Source: Verrucomicrobiaceae bacterium (GTDB taxonomy: Bacteria > Verrucomicrobiota > Verrucomicrobiia > Verrucomicrobiales > Verrucomicrobiaceae). Taken from it: a stretch of 64,000 nucleotides of DNA. Position 1 is the stretch's first letter, and each line of letters opens with the position of its first letter. Shown in pieces: positions 42,623 to 51,583 of the stretch. The translations under genes and the position numbers were made by a program. Below the pieces are notes generated by a model. The model was not told the DNA's origin. It made no database searches and saw only the letters and a program-made list of their open reading frames with translations. The stretch is taken from positions 124,001 through 188,000 of the forward strand of contig JAIBCL010000003.1 of the NCBI GenBank assembly GCA_019694165.1, in the 5' to 3' direction.

Positions 42623-43582
42623 TCAGAGCGTGAGAGGCCCGAGGAGGTGCAGGGCCTTGGCGTAACCGCCATTCTGCCAGAGCAGCCACAGGGTCAGCCC
42701 GCCAGCCAGCAGCGTGCAACCCACCACCCAGGGATTTTGCAGCAATTGCTCGGGCTCCAACCGCGCGGTCTCGGCTTTCATGGCGTGATTGAAGTACGCC
42801 AGCACGGCCAGCACGATGAGCGGGAACACGAGCACGAGGTCATTGAGCCGCGGATACACCGCCATGGCCACGCCCGTGCAGAAGCAGAAAAGGTTTGCGT
42901 AAGCGATCATCGCCAGCACCAGCGTCTTCTCCGTGTAGATTTGAAACGAGCGGCGGTATTTCCCGCTCAGCTCTACATCGCCGATGAAGCGGAATTCGGA
43001 ATACCGCTTTCCCGTCATCAGCAGCGCGCCAAAAAACCACCACGCCAGCACGATCGAGAGCGGCGGCACATGGCGGGGGCTCACCAGCGCGTAGTAGCCG
43101 AGCCAGAGGCGGATGGGATTGTTGAACGACTCGGCGATCACGTCCAGAAAAGCACGGTCCTTGAGCCGGAGTGGCGGCACATTATACACCATGCCGCTGA
43201 CCAGCAGCAGGCCGAGGGCGGCGTGGTAGGCCCGGTTGAACCCGCACAGCCACGCAAATGCGAACGCCGCTACGATCAGCCCGCCCTTCATCCACCAGAG
43301 CACCGGCACGCGCACCTTCCCCGCCGGAATGCCCCGGTGCCGTTTGGTGGGATGCATCGCATCGAACGGCGCGTCGAGAATCTCGTTAAGGATGTAGTTC
43401 GCCGATGCGATCAGGCATGCGGGCACGAGGGACAGCACCGCGAGCCGCACATGTGCCCATTCGACTTGAAAATCAAGCACCAGCGCCACAGCCACCACAT
43501 GGCCGAAGAGGATGAACACATTCTTCAGCCAATGATCCGGCCGGCCGATTTTCACATACTCAATCACCCTGCCACCTAGCAC
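42623..43582 (-). CDS. UbiA-family prenyltransferase, close to decaprenyl-phosphate phosphoribosyltransferase
   Basis: A 319-residue polytopic protein with about eight membrane helices, starting with GTG at 43582 (a second GTG lies at 43567). The first aspartate-rich motif is present as Asn66-x3-Asp70-x3-Asp74 followed by HPTKRHRGIPAG, and KIGRPDHWLKN precedes it. Both patterns are characteristic of the DPPR synthase branch (Rv3806c type), which transfers phosphoribose to polyprenyl phosphate. A second motif, YSEFRFIGD, lies near 215-225. If correct, the product would be a lipid-linked pentose donor for an envelope polysaccharide, which fits the GT-C glycosyltransferase encoded nearby. Confidence 0.85.
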   Translation of the reverse strand: MLGGRVIEYVKIGRPDHWLKNVFILFGHVVAVALVLDFQVEWAHVRLAVLSLVPACLIASANYILNEILDAPFDAMHPTKRHRGIPAGKVRVPVLWWMKGGLIVAAFAFAWLCGFNRAYHAALGLLLVSGMVYNVPPLRLKDRAFLDVIAESFNNPIRLWLGYYALVSPRHVPPLSIVLAWWFFGALLMTGKRYSEFRFIGDVELSGKYRRSFQIYTEKTLVLAMIAYANLFCFCTGVAMAVYPRLNDLVLVFPLIVLAVLAYFNHAMKAETARLEPEQLLQNPWVVGCTLLAGGLTLWLLWQNGGYAKALHLLGPLTL

Positions 43583-43647
43583 ACGAAATCCGCGCGCTCA
43601 AATGCTCTGCCGGACGGAGGGCCGGGTGCTCTTCCGGGACACGAATC

Positions 43648-46600
43648 TCAGGGCCGGGTGACGGCCTCGTCGAGGTTTATGATGAGTCCGCACACGACGG
43701 CGAAAGCTGCGTGATCCACGGCATCGAGATTCTCGTCGAGCGGAGACTCGCCAGCCCCGAGCAGCGAACGTGCGGCGGCGGGATCGCGACGGAAGCGGGA
43801 GAGCTGATCGTCCATGCCCGCAAGCAGCACCCCCAGCTCTTCCGCCTTCGGCTCCCGCGCGAGCACCAGGCGGAAGGCGTGTCTCACGCGGCCCGCCGCC
43901 GTTGCTTCTTCACGCATCACCCGCTGGGCCAGCGCGCGCGCCGCCTCGACGAAGGTGACGTCATTCATGAGCGCGAGCGCTTGCAGCGGAGTGTCCGTTC
44001 GCGTGGGCCGCACACTGCACATTTCCCGGCCCGGCGCGTCGAAGGCGGTCATCGTCGGCTGCGGACTGGTGCGTTTCCAGAAGGTGTAGAGGCTCCGACG
44101 AAAAAGTTTTTCGCCGTGATCTAGATCGATGTCGGTGCCGCTGAGTTCCTTGCCAAGACCCGGCGGTTGATATGGCTTCACCGACGGCCCGCCGAGATTC
44201 TCCACAAGCAATCCGGCCGCGGAGAGCGCCTGATCGCGGATCATCTCGGCGGGGAGCCTCACGCGCGGCCCATGAGAGAGGAGGCGGTTGTCGGGATCGG
44301 CGAGCAGCGCGCTTGGGGCGGCAGGCAGGGAGCGGGATCCATCCGCACCGGCCGCAGCATCCACATGCTCCACGCGCGATGCCTGCCTGTACGTCGCGCT
44401 CGTGACCATCAGGCGCAATATGCGCTTCACGTCCCAGCCGGTGCGCATGAACTCGTCGGCCAGCCAGTCGAGCAGCTCGGGATGGCTCGGCGGTTCACCC
44501 TGAGATCCGAAATCCTCGGCAGTTTTCACCAGCCCGGCGCCAAAGATCATCTGCCAGAGCTGGTTCACAGCGACGCGCGCTGTGAGCGGGTTTCTCCCGC
44601 TCACGAGCCATTTTGCGAAGCCCAGACGGTTGATTTTTTCGTTCGCAGGCGGTGCCGTCAGACTCGCGGGGGTGGCGGGAAAGACGCGCTCGCCGCGCTG
44701 GTCATAGACGCCGCGTTTCAGGATGAATGCCTCCCGCGGCACCGGCATTTCCTCCATCACCATCACGGTCGGAATGGACTCGATGAAAGCGGTGCGCCTC
44801 TCACGCAACGTGACCGCGTCCGCCCTCGCCTCACGCAGCGCGCCGTCCGCACCCGACTCGAAGAAGCAGGCGCGCAGCTTGACCGCCTGCTGCGGCGTGC
44901 GTTTCTCCGCAGGGATCGCGGCCAGCGCGCTCACATTCCCGCTCGCCGCGATGGCGCCCACATCTTCGGAGGTCAGCACACGCGCATACACGCGCACGTC
45001 GCGAATCTGGCCGCGGAAACGGCCGCCCTGGCTGCCGCCGCTGCCGATGCGGAATGGCTGCTTCGTCGCAAAGGTTTGATTCAGCATGTCGAGCAGCACA
45101 CGCAGCTTTTGCGGCCGGCCGTTCACAAAGATCTTCACGCCCGCCGCCATCCGCGAGCCGTCGTAGCTCACGACGATGTGCTGCCAATCGCCGACGGGAA
45201 TCCGCTCCTCAGTCTCGACGCGCAGCGCATCATCGAGCCAGCGTTTTGTGAGATGAAGCTGCACGCGTCCGTCCTTCAAATACACGCGATAACCTTCGTC
45301 GATGGACGCGAAGGCCGAGTCCTTCGGGTCCTCAACCATGCGCGAGAGGATCGCCCCATCGGCGCCCGCTTGCGGCTTGATCCAGGCGGCGAGCGTGAAT
45401 TTGTCAAAGTACCCGAAGTCCCCCGCGTCACCGCCATCCACGAAACGCGTGCCATCGAAGTCCTCCGTCCTGGCAAAGCGCGCCTGCATTGAGCGCGTCA
45501 CCGTCCACTCATTGGCGGCACCGCCGATGAGTGCCTTCTCCCACGCGGCTTGTGCCGCTTCGATCCGCGGCTCCATCTGCTTCAATCGTGACTCCGCGGC
45601 AGCGAGGTCGCGTTCAATTTGCTCCAGCTCGCGCTCCTGCGCCTTCGTCGGCGCAGGCATCGCAGGCACCGAGTTGCCGACTTTGATGGCCTTGCCTTTC
45701 TCGGGCACATTGTTAAAACAGGCGAAGATCGAGTAGAAGTCCCGCTGCGTGAAAGGGTCGTATTTGTGATCGTGGCAGCGCGCGCAGCCCATGGTGAGGC
45801 CGAGCCATACCGTGCACGTCGTGTCCACGCGATCGACGACATACTCCACCGCGAACTCCTCTGGCACGATGCCGCCCTCAGCGTTGCCGCGATGATTGCG
45901 ATTGAAGCCGGTGGCGAGCCGCTGCGACATCGTGGCACCAGGCAAAAGATCGCCGGCGATCTGCTCGATGGTGAACTGGTCGAAAGGCATGTTCGCGTTG
46001 AAGGAGTCGATCACCCAGTCGCGCCAGCGCCACATCCAGCGCTCGCCATCGGTCTGGTAGCCGTTCGTGTCCGCGTAGCGCGCGGCATCAAGCCAGCGGA
46101 TGGCCATGCGCTCGCCGTAGCGCGACGAGGACAGGAGTCGGTCGGCCAGGCCGGAATAGACGGAAGACAAGAGACGGGGAGACGGAGGACCGGAAACTTT
46201 CCCGCCGCCCGAAGCGCTGGCGGTCTTCGCAACTTCCGCCTTCCAGTCTCCTGTCTCGCGCACAAGCGCGTCCACCTCATCCAGCGTGGGCGGCAGGCCG
46301 GTGAGGTCGAGCGTCATGCGGCGGATGATCGTTTCCGGAGAGGCTTCAGGTGCCGGTGCCAGCCCGTGCCCCGTCATCTTTTTCAAAATGAAGCCGTCGA
46401 TGGGATTCACGCCCCAGTCCGACCATCCGTCCTGTCCGTTCCTCCAACTCGTCGCCTGCAATCCGCAGTCCGCGACTGTCGGCACGTCTGGCCGCTGCGG
46501 CGGGATGAACGCCCAGTGCGCCTGCCACTGCGCGCCTTGCACGATCCAATCCCTCAGCAGGGCGATCTCCCGCGGGTTGAGCTGCCGCTTCGAATCCGGC

Positions 46601-46923
46601 GGAGGCATCTGGTCGTCTTTATCGTCCGTTGTGATTCGGCGCATCAGTTCACTGTCCGCCGGTTTGCCCGGCGTGATGACAAAGCGCCCGTCGTGCTTTG
46701 CCTTGGCATCGCGCTCCACATCGAGGCGCAGGTCCGCTTTGCGCCGGTTCTTGTCCGGACCATGGCATTGGTAGCAGGCGTCTGAGAGGATGGGGCGGAT
46801 GTCGCGGTTGAATTCGATCTTGTCCGGCAGTGTTCCGTCCGCGAAACCTGCGCCCGCCGCGGCGCACAGGAGAGGGACGAGTGCGCGGCCGCGGTGCATG
46901 GATGCGGAGACGATCGGGTTCAT
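43648..46923 (-). CDS. Exported planctomycete-type cytochrome / DUF1549 / LamG / DUF1553 protein
   Basis: A 1091-residue protein taking ATG 46923 (MNPIVSASMHRGRALVPLLCAAAG, signal peptide; ATG 46899 is possible). PSCyt1 motif CYQCH is near residue 48. DUF1549 (about 170-400) has DLTGLPPTLDEV, RLLSSSRYGERMA and CARCHDHKYDPF. A LamG sandwich (about 485-690) has FTLAAWIKPQ and WQHIVVSYDGS. DUF1553 (about 775-1060) has NPLTARVAVNQLWQMIFG and PPSHPELLDWLADEF. Unlike the 17029 paralogue it has no adjacent DUF1501 gene. Two repeat-derived linkers occupy the same two DUF1549 positions as in that paralogue. Confidence 0.92.
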   Translation of the reverse strand: MNPIVSASMHRGRALVPLLCAAAGAGFADGTLPDKIEFNRDIRPILSDACYQCHGPDKNRRKADLRLDVERDAKAKHDGRFVITPGKPADSELMRRITTDDKDDQMPPPDSKRQLNPREIALLRDWIVQGAQWQAHWAFIPPQRPDVPTVADCGLQATSWRNGQDGWSDWGVNPIDGFILKKMTGHGLAPAPEASPETIIRRMTLDLTGLPPTLDEVDALVRETGDWKAEVAKTASASGGGKVSGPPSPRLLSSVYSGLADRLLSSSRYGERMAIRWLDAARYADTNGYQTDGERWMWRWRDWVIDSFNANMPFDQFTIEQIAGDLLPGATMSQRLATGFNRNHRGNAEGGIVPEEFAVEYVVDRVDTTCTVWLGLTMGCARCHDHKYDPFTQRDFYSIFACFNNVPEKGKAIKVGNSVPAMPAPTKAQERELEQIERDLAAAESRLKQMEPRIEAAQAAWEKALIGGAANEWTVTRSMQARFARTEDFDGTRFVDGGDAGDFGYFDKFTLAAWIKPQAGADGAILSRMVEDPKDSAFASIDEGYRVYLKDGRVQLHLTKRWLDDALRVETEERIPVGDWQHIVVSYDGSRMAAGVKIFVNGRPQKLRVLLDMLNQTFATKQPFRIGSGGSQGGRFRGQIRDVRVYARVLTSEDVGAIAASGNVSALAAIPAEKRTPQQAVKLRACFFESGADGALREARADAVTLRERRTAFIESIPTVMVMEEMPVPREAFILKRGVYDQRGERVFPATPASLTAPPANEKINRLGFAKWLVSGRNPLTARVAVNQLWQMIFGAGLVKTAEDFGSQGEPPSHPELLDWLADEFMRTGWDVKRILRLMVTSATYRQASRVEHVDAAAGADGSRSLPAAPSALLADPDNRLLSHGPRVRLPAEMIRDQALSAAGLLVENLGGPSVKPYQPPGLGKELSGTDIDLDHGEKLFRRSLYTFWKRTSPQPTMTAFDAPGREMCSVRPTRTDTPLQALALMNDVTFVEAARALAQRVMREEATAAGRVRHAFRLVLAREPKAEELGVLLAGMDDQLSRFRRDPAAARSLLGAGESPLDENLDAVDHAAFAVVCGLIINLDEAVTRP
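46151..46262 (-). repeat. Imperfect palindromic mini-repeat in linker B of the second DUF1549 protein
   Basis: A stretch of AGACGG/GAGACG-type units at about 46158-46190 is partly reverse complementary to the TCTCCTGTCTC stretch at about 46246-46258. Translated on the minus strand it gives RETGDWKAEV ... SPRLLSSVYSG just before the LADRLLSSSRYGERMA helix. Boundaries are approximate. Confidence 0.6.
46411..46482 (-). repeat. Mini-repeat-like linker A of the second DUF1549 protein
   Basis: On the minus strand the DNA reads GGACTGCGGATTGCAGG and then GGACAGGACGGATGG-type units, translating to ADCGLQATSW and NGQDGWSDWG immediately before VNPIDGFILKKM, the start of DUF1549. The first part is similar to the AATCCGC repeat of the other paralogue. 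The assignment rests on pattern and position. Confidence 0.5.
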
Positions 46924-47008
46924 GGCAGGTGCGCAGATGCTACGGGCCGGCGCGTGCGTGTCGAGCGAGGAAGTCACTGGGGTGCGCGCAGCGGCTGCAC
47001 TCCGGTGC

Positions 47009-48961
47009 TCACGGCTGACGTGTCGCAACCTCGCCGCCGTGTGCCGCAAGGCTGCCGGAGCGGTAGCGGAAAACTTTGAGCGTGTTCTGCGGCAGTTGGG
47101 CCCAAAAGGTGTGCTTCTTCTCAAAGAATGCCGGATTTTCGAGCACAGGCATGACCTCGGGATGGAGAAGTTCGGTAAGGGTGGGATAGCCGCTGATGAG
47201 GTAGAAGTCGAGGCCCGCCGCATCCGCGGTGCGCATGTAGCCTTGCAACTGCTCCACGGACTCGGCCTTCGTGCTGCCGCGCGGATCGTACACGCGCGGA
47301 TGCCGCCAAAGCCAGATCGTCATCACCTTGCTGGACGTCACATCCTCGAATGGTCGATAGCCCGTGCTCCGCGCGATCTCAAGAGCGCCGCGCAGATCCT
47401 CCGTCGCGTGACTCGTGAGGCGAACACACATGGGCCAGCTGATCACTACCACCGCCGCGAGCACTACGGCGGAGGCTGCCACCCGCAGCACGCGCCGCCT
47501 GCCCGCGAGTGCGGCTCCAGCCGCCGCGAGCAGCGCGATCACAGGTGTGAGGAAGAACCAATACCAACGCAGCAGCTCAATGTGCAGCCCCAGCTTGAAA
47601 TGCACGGCCGCGACCATGCCGCCGACGGGTATGGCGACCATGAAAGCGGCAAACACACGGCTTTTCCGCGTGAGCTGGATGAAGCCCGCCGCCAATGCGA
47701 CAGCCACCACGACAAGTGCCGCCGGCACCATCACGGGATGCATCGCAGCCCATCGATGAAGGAAGATTTCCTCGGGGTTCGTCACGTCGAGCTGCCACGC
47801 CTGGCAGCCCACGATCGTCTCACTCACCAGGTTTTTCAGCCACGGCCAGTCCATCGGCAGGTTCCCCATCTTCGCGATGCGCGGCAGCATCTGGATCATC
47901 TGGATCTGCGCCGCCGCCACCAGCGGGATGAAAGCGGCCGCGGCAATCACATTGCACACCAGCCACCTCCCCAGCGCCACCAGCCTGCTGCCCTCGCCGC
48001 GGGCGAGCCAGATGGAGCCCGGCGCCACCACATTGATCGCGAAAAGCGGGTACATCACACCCTTCCACGACCAGAGCGCGAAAAACTGGCACGCGGCCAC
48101 GGCCGCCCAGTCACGCCAGCGTCCGCGCTCAAGTGCGTTAACCCACGACCACAGCGTGAGGATGAAGAAGAAGATCATCAGAGCATAGCCACGCGCCTCG
48201 GTGGAGAAGCGCAGATGCCAAGGATGCAGCGCCAGCAGCGCCGCAGCCAGGATGCCGCCCCAAGGCAGGCCAATGCGCCGCATCAGTCCCGCCAGGGCCG
48301 CCAGCGAGGCGAGACCGAAGATGAGCGGCCACACTCGCAACAGCGGCTCGGTGAACGCCCCCTTTGGCTGGTGAGTTTTCGCGCGCCAGAACTCGAGCAG
48401 CGAGCGCGAGAGGATGCTGTAAAGGAAGTGATTGTTGCCGCCGCCGTCGTCCGAGAAGACCGTGGCCGTCCACGACGTGGCCACGTATTTCATCGCACCC
48501 TGGTGATCATCCGCGTCACGCGGTTTGAAGCGCCCGATGACGTAGGAGTTCAGGCAGAGCGACTCGTCACCCCAGAATGACTGCGTCATGCGTGGCAGCC
48601 GTTCCGCCAGCGCGCCGGCCAATACCAGTGCCAGAGCCAGCCACCACAGCACGCCCGCCCGCACAGGCGGCTCCGCCAGCGCGATCTGCAACCGCACCTG
48701 TCCCTCGCCCCTTCTCCACCACAGCCGATGTGTGGCGACAAGCACAGCACCCAGCACCATGTGCGCAAAACCCGTCAGCCCCAGCGCCGGCCGCAGGAGG
48801 GTGGTGACCGGTGGCAGATTCAGGAACCCCGCCTTGTCCGCCATGGTGCGGAACCACTCGTCCCTGAAAAGCGCGAAGACCACTGCGGACACCAGCGTCC
48901 ACACTCCGAGTCCGACGATCAACCAGCGAGCATGGCGTCGTGGCTGGGCAGAGTCTGGCAT
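47009..48961 (-). CDS. GT-C fold membrane glycosyltransferase (ArnT/PMT-like)
   Basis: A 650-residue polytopic protein with about 11-12 hydrophobic helices (from LIVGLGVWTLVSAVVFAL at residue 14 to VVLAAVVVISW near 540). The first long loop has the acidic FWGDESLCLNSYVIGRF motif typical of GT-C enzymes such as ArnT and protein O-mannosyltransferases, which take sugars from polyprenyl-phosphate donors. The C-terminal 110 residues form a soluble alpha/beta periplasmic domain (YLISGYPTLTELLH). It ends 86 bases before the start of the second DUF1549 gene and, with the UbiA gene, may belong to an envelope polysaccharide pathway. Acceptor and sugar are unknown. Confidence 0.85.
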   Translation of the reverse strand: MPDSAQPRRHARWLIVGLGVWTLVSAVVFALFRDEWFRTMADKAGFLNLPPVTTLLRPALGLTGFAHMVLGAVLVATHRLWWRRGEGQVRLQIALAEPPVRAGVLWWLALALVLAGALAERLPRMTQSFWGDESLCLNSYVIGRFKPRDADDHQGAMKYVATSWTATVFSDDGGGNNHFLYSILSRSLLEFWRAKTHQPKGAFTEPLLRVWPLIFGLASLAALAGLMRRIGLPWGGILAAALLALHPWHLRFSTEARGYALMIFFFILTLWSWVNALERGRWRDWAAVAACQFFALWSWKGVMYPLFAINVVAPGSIWLARGEGSRLVALGRWLVCNVIAAAAFIPLVAAAQIQMIQMLPRIAKMGNLPMDWPWLKNLVSETIVGCQAWQLDVTNPEEIFLHRWAAMHPVMVPAALVVVAVALAAGFIQLTRKSRVFAAFMVAIPVGGMVAAVHFKLGLHIELLRWYWFFLTPVIALLAAAGAALAGRRRVLRVAASAVVLAAVVVISWPMCVRLTSHATEDLRGALEIARSTGYRPFEDVTSSKVMTIWLWRHPRVYDPRGSTKAESVEQLQGYMRTADAAGLDFYLISGYPTLTELLHPEVMPVLENPAFFEKKHTFWAQLPQNTLKVFRYRSGSLAAHGGEVATRQP

Positions 48962-49200
48962 CGTGGCTGGTTTCTGAGATTCGCGGCTTCAACCGGCCGC
49001 TCTGCCCGCCACTCAATACAGGATGCGTGCCCCGTCAATGCGCAGAGCGGATCGAAGGCTGCCGAGCATCTTGAAAATGCCGTGACGGTACGCCTTTCGA
49101 TCCGGCAAGTGATTTCCCTGAGAACGCCGGACGATTCTTTTCATGGAGGTTCTTGCACATGGATTCACGGCGACTATTTTGGGCCTCCCAAAAACGCACT
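48962..49200. promoter_or_regulatory. Spacer before the tRNA-Gln gene with a candidate promoter
   Basis: No gene is supported in this stretch. A TTGCAC box at 49153-49158 and a TATTTT box at 49175-49180, spaced by 16 bases, place transcription start about 14 bases before the tRNA. The boxes match a sigma-70 promoter only partly, so this is a tentative assignment. Confidence 0.35.
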
Positions 49201-49274
49201 TACCTCGTGGTGTAAGGGTAACACAGGAGATTTTGGATCTCTTATTCAAGGTTCGAATCCTTGCGAGGTAGCCA
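49201..49274 (+). tRNA. tRNA-Gln (anticodon TTG)
   Basis: Folds into a full cloverleaf. The acceptor stem TACCTCG pairs fully with CGAGGTA. The D arm is GTGT/ACAC, the anticodon stem GGAGA/TCTCT encloses the loop TTTTGGA with anticodon TTG, and the T arm CAAGG/CCTTG has the loop TTCGAAT. The 3' end CCA (49272-49274) is encoded. It reads CAA, and CAG by wobble. Confidence 0.95.
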
Positions 49275-49434
49275 CGACCTTCTGCGACCGTGGCACCCCC
49301 TGAAGGTGGCATGGCCACTGCGGCCGTGAGACGGCGTCGGAGCGCGCCGCACACGCGTGAAAGCCCCCGAAAGCTCAAACTTTCGTGGCGCACAGGTTGG
49401 GCTGCCGCTATCTTTTCCGGCACCGTGCTGCCGC

Positions 49435-49974
49435 ATGAGCCGCATCCTTCCAGTTTGGGCCACGGCCCTGTGTTTCTGCATCGGCACCGGATGCAGTTGG
49501 ATGCCGTGGTGCGATCGGAAGCAACCCAGGCAGTTCGGCGTCCTGGAGATCCGGCTGAAGAAGATGCCCTCCAAAGAGAAACGGGCAACGTATGCGGCGG
49601 TCTCTCCCCACGAATCTAAAGGGCGCGAGCGTGCCGGATTCCAGCGCCTCACCAATGATGGCCGGGCCGTCTTTGTGCTCCCCATCGACGCGTCGTACGA
49701 TGTGAGAATATTCTGTGACCTCAATCGCAACCAGGCGCTGGATGCAGGCGAGCCCAATGCGCTGGCGGAAAGCCTTGCTCCGGTGCCTTCGACGGCGACC
49801 CAGGTAATCCCTGTCACCCTCGCATTTGGAGTCGTGGGTCCGGTGGCCGGAGGAACACAAGGCGCACCGCCGGCTGCCTCCTCCCCGAGGATTCAGACGC
49901 TCGAAATCCCCTCGGAAGCGCTCCCCTACATGAAGTACGTGCCGGAGTGGGTGCAGGACAGGTTTCGCCAGTGA
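49435..49974 (+). CDS. Putative lipoprotein of unknown function
   Basis: A 179-residue protein starting at 49435 (MSRILPVWATALCFCIGTGC). The segment IGTGC gives a plausible, though not ideal, lipobox with Cys20. The mature part contains a short acidic loop (DLNRNQALDAGEP) of the EF-hand/dockerin-like kind seen in proteins with a beta-sandwich 'transthyretin-like' fold, here preceded by a YDVRIFCDL strand. No enzyme motif was seen. It stands alone between the tRNA and the CHAD gene and was started at 49435 rather than at the earlier in-frame ATG because only this start opens into the leader. Confidence 0.6.
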   Translation: MSRILPVWATALCFCIGTGCSWMPWCDRKQPRQFGVLEIRLKKMPSKEKRATYAAVSPHESKGRERAGFQRLTNDGRAVFVLPIDASYDVRIFCDLNRNQALDAGEPNALAESLAPVPSTATQVIPVTLAFGVVGPVAGGTQGAPPAASSPRIQTLEIPSEALPYMKYVPEWVQDRFRQ

Positions 49975-50051
49975 ACGCATCGCTCATCTTGTGACGACGC
50001 GATGCCACAACCCGCGAGCGCATCAAAACCAAAAACGGGGACAGTTCGTAT

Positions 50052-50882
50052 TCATAGCGACCGGAGGCGACGACGAACGAGCTTCCTCATGCCTGCAGTG
50101 GCCTCCTTGCGATCAAGCGCACGCCCTGCCCGAAGCGCTTTTCTGGTCAACTCAGCCTTGCGATGGTTGATTCGCGAGCGGGCCCGTTTGTCAACCGTCG
50201 TGCGTTTGCCTGACAGGCACCGCGAGAGCATTTCCAAATCGTTGATCTGCCCCAGCCAGTGGCCCGACCGGTCGGCGACATCGAACATGCGCCGCATTCT
50301 GGCACCGTGCGGATGAAGGAAAAGCAACTGAAAGCACACGGTCTTCAGCCGTTTCCGCCATTCATGAAGATTCCTGGCGTCGGGGCTGGCGGCCGCGAGC
50401 CGCCATGCTTTCACGGCCTTCCGGCATGCGCGGGCAAAACTACGCGCCACATCATCGCAAGTCACATCGCCGCAGGGCAGCTGCTCCAACAGAACCATCA
50501 GACAGCGAAGATCCCTGCGATGCCCTGACAACTGCGGCGCGTTGCGGTTCCGAGGTGGTCTTCCGAGAGATCGGACCAACGTGACTCCACCGATGTCAGC
50601 GGCGAGGCTGGCCGTTGCATCAAGATCGCGGCGGCTGCCGAAACTGCGCTTCAACCGACGAATGTGTCTTTTTAACTCCGTCATCGCAGCAGCGGGCACG
50701 CGGTCACCGGCCAGCAAGAGCACCGAGCGCAGCTTCTTCATGCGCCGCCGGAAAGCATGTATGGCGGCGACAGGATTCACCTGAATTCGATCGAGATCAT
50801 CGCCGGCCCTGGCCACGATCCCAGCGACGACTCGCCGCAACCGCAGGCCAGCCCGGTTGTCGCTCTTGACGGAATTATGCAT
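50052..50882 (-). CDS. CHAD-domain protein
   Basis: A 276-residue basic, helical protein starting at ATG 50882 (a GTG at 50948 would add 22 residues). Two CHAD signatures, IHAFRRRMKKLRS and LHEWRKRLKTVCFQ, place the conserved histidines and arginines in the two four-helix halves. CHAD domains bind polyphosphate, which suggests a role near polyphosphate granules or phosphate storage. There is no CYTH/ppk partner in the window, so the protein may act alone. The gene is divergent from riboflavin synthase with about 100 bases between the starts. Confidence 0.88.
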   Translation of the reverse strand: MHNSVKSDNRAGLRLRRVVAGIVARAGDDLDRIQVNPVAAIHAFRRRMKKLRSVLLLAGDRVPAAAMTELKRHIRRLKRSFGSRRDLDATASLAADIGGVTLVRSLGRPPRNRNAPQLSGHRRDLRCLMVLLEQLPCGDVTCDDVARSFARACRKAVKAWRLAAASPDARNLHEWRKRLKTVCFQLLFLHPHGARMRRMFDVADRSGHWLGQINDLEMLSRCLSGKRTTVDKRARSRINHRKAELTRKALRAGRALDRKEATAGMRKLVRRRLRSL

Positions 50883-50983
50883 GCGACACACAGCTTCATG
50901 CGGATCAGGTGGTTTGCAATGCGCCCCGTCCCCAAGCGCCGTGTCCACTTGAAGTCCCTGCCCCCCTGACCGAATTTCACCTT

Positions 50984-51583
50984 ATGTTCACTGGTCTTGT
51001 AGAATCCACCGCCCGTGTCACTGCTCTCGATCCCCGCGGGGACGGTGCCCGTCTCATGCTGGAAGCCGCGCCTGGCATGGCAGACGTTACAGAAGGAGAC
51101 AGCGTAGCGGTCAACGGTTGTTGCCTCACGGTCACCTCCTTCGACGCCTTGAGCCGTGTCCTTTCATTCGATCTCCTCGGCCAGACACTCCGCGTCACCA
51201 ACCTGGGCAATCTTCGCCCTGAAGCCGAGGTCAACGTCGAACGCGCCCTGCGTGTCGGCGACCGGCTGGGGGGCCATTTTGTGCAAGGTCACGTCGATGC
51301 TACCGCCACAATTCTTCACTGGGGACCTCAAGGTGCCGACTACAAGCTCACTCTCGAAATGCCGGACGAGGCAAATGGCCTCGTGATTCCGAAAGGGTCG
51401 GTTTGCCTCGACGGCATTTCGTTGACCGCCGCGGAAGTCACCCCGGGTCAAATCTCATGCTGGATCATCCCGCACACGCGTGCAGTCACAAATCTGCGTA
51501 GACGCGTCGTCGGAGAGCGTGTCAACGTAGAGTTCGACATGCTAGGCAAGTATGTCCGCCAGCTTCTGGCGGCCGCCCGTTGA
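50984..51583 (+). CDS. ribE: Riboflavin synthase, alpha subunit
   Basis: A 199-residue enzyme with the usual two lumazine-binding barrels. The N-terminal MFTGLVES opens the first, which has NGCCLTVT; the second has GHFVQGHVDATATI and GSVCLDGISLTA. It dismutates two 6,7-dimethyl-8-ribityllumazine molecules to riboflavin and the pyrimidine product in the cytosol. The start at 50984 fits the invariant MFTGL beginning. No FMN riboswitch is recognisable upstream, where the divergent CHAD gene lies. A GCCAGCC...GGCTGG-type hairpin follows the stop (about 51583-51604), with a T-run only 12 bases later. Confidence 0.96.
   Translation: MFTGLVESTARVTALDPRGDGARLMLEAAPGMADVTEGDSVAVNGCCLTVTSFDALSRVLSFDLLGQTLRVTNLGNLRPEAEVNVERALRVGDRLGGHFVQGHVDATATILHWGPQGADYKLTLEMPDEANGLVIPKGSVCLDGISLTAAEVTPGQISCWIIPHTRAVTNLRRRVVGERVNVEFDMLGKYVRQLLAAAR

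Noticed and set aside
46924-47223. 100-residue N-terminal extension of the second DUF1549 protein
   Set aside because: It is Arg/Ser/Ala-rich, overlaps the GT-C gene and lies before a good signal peptide starting at 46923.
46790-48580. A 596-residue plus-strand open frame across the GT-C gene
   Set aside because: The translation is Arg/His/Gln-rich with no family resemblance. The minus strand encodes a coherent polytopic membrane protein.
49271-49294. GCCACG...CGTGGC hairpin right after the tRNA as a terminator
   Set aside because: The stem has only six base pairs and no T-run follows, so it was not called.
50882-50984. FMN riboswitch before riboflavin synthase
   Set aside because: The spacer is about 100 bases, shared with the divergent CHAD gene, and none of the conserved RFN-element segments could be found.
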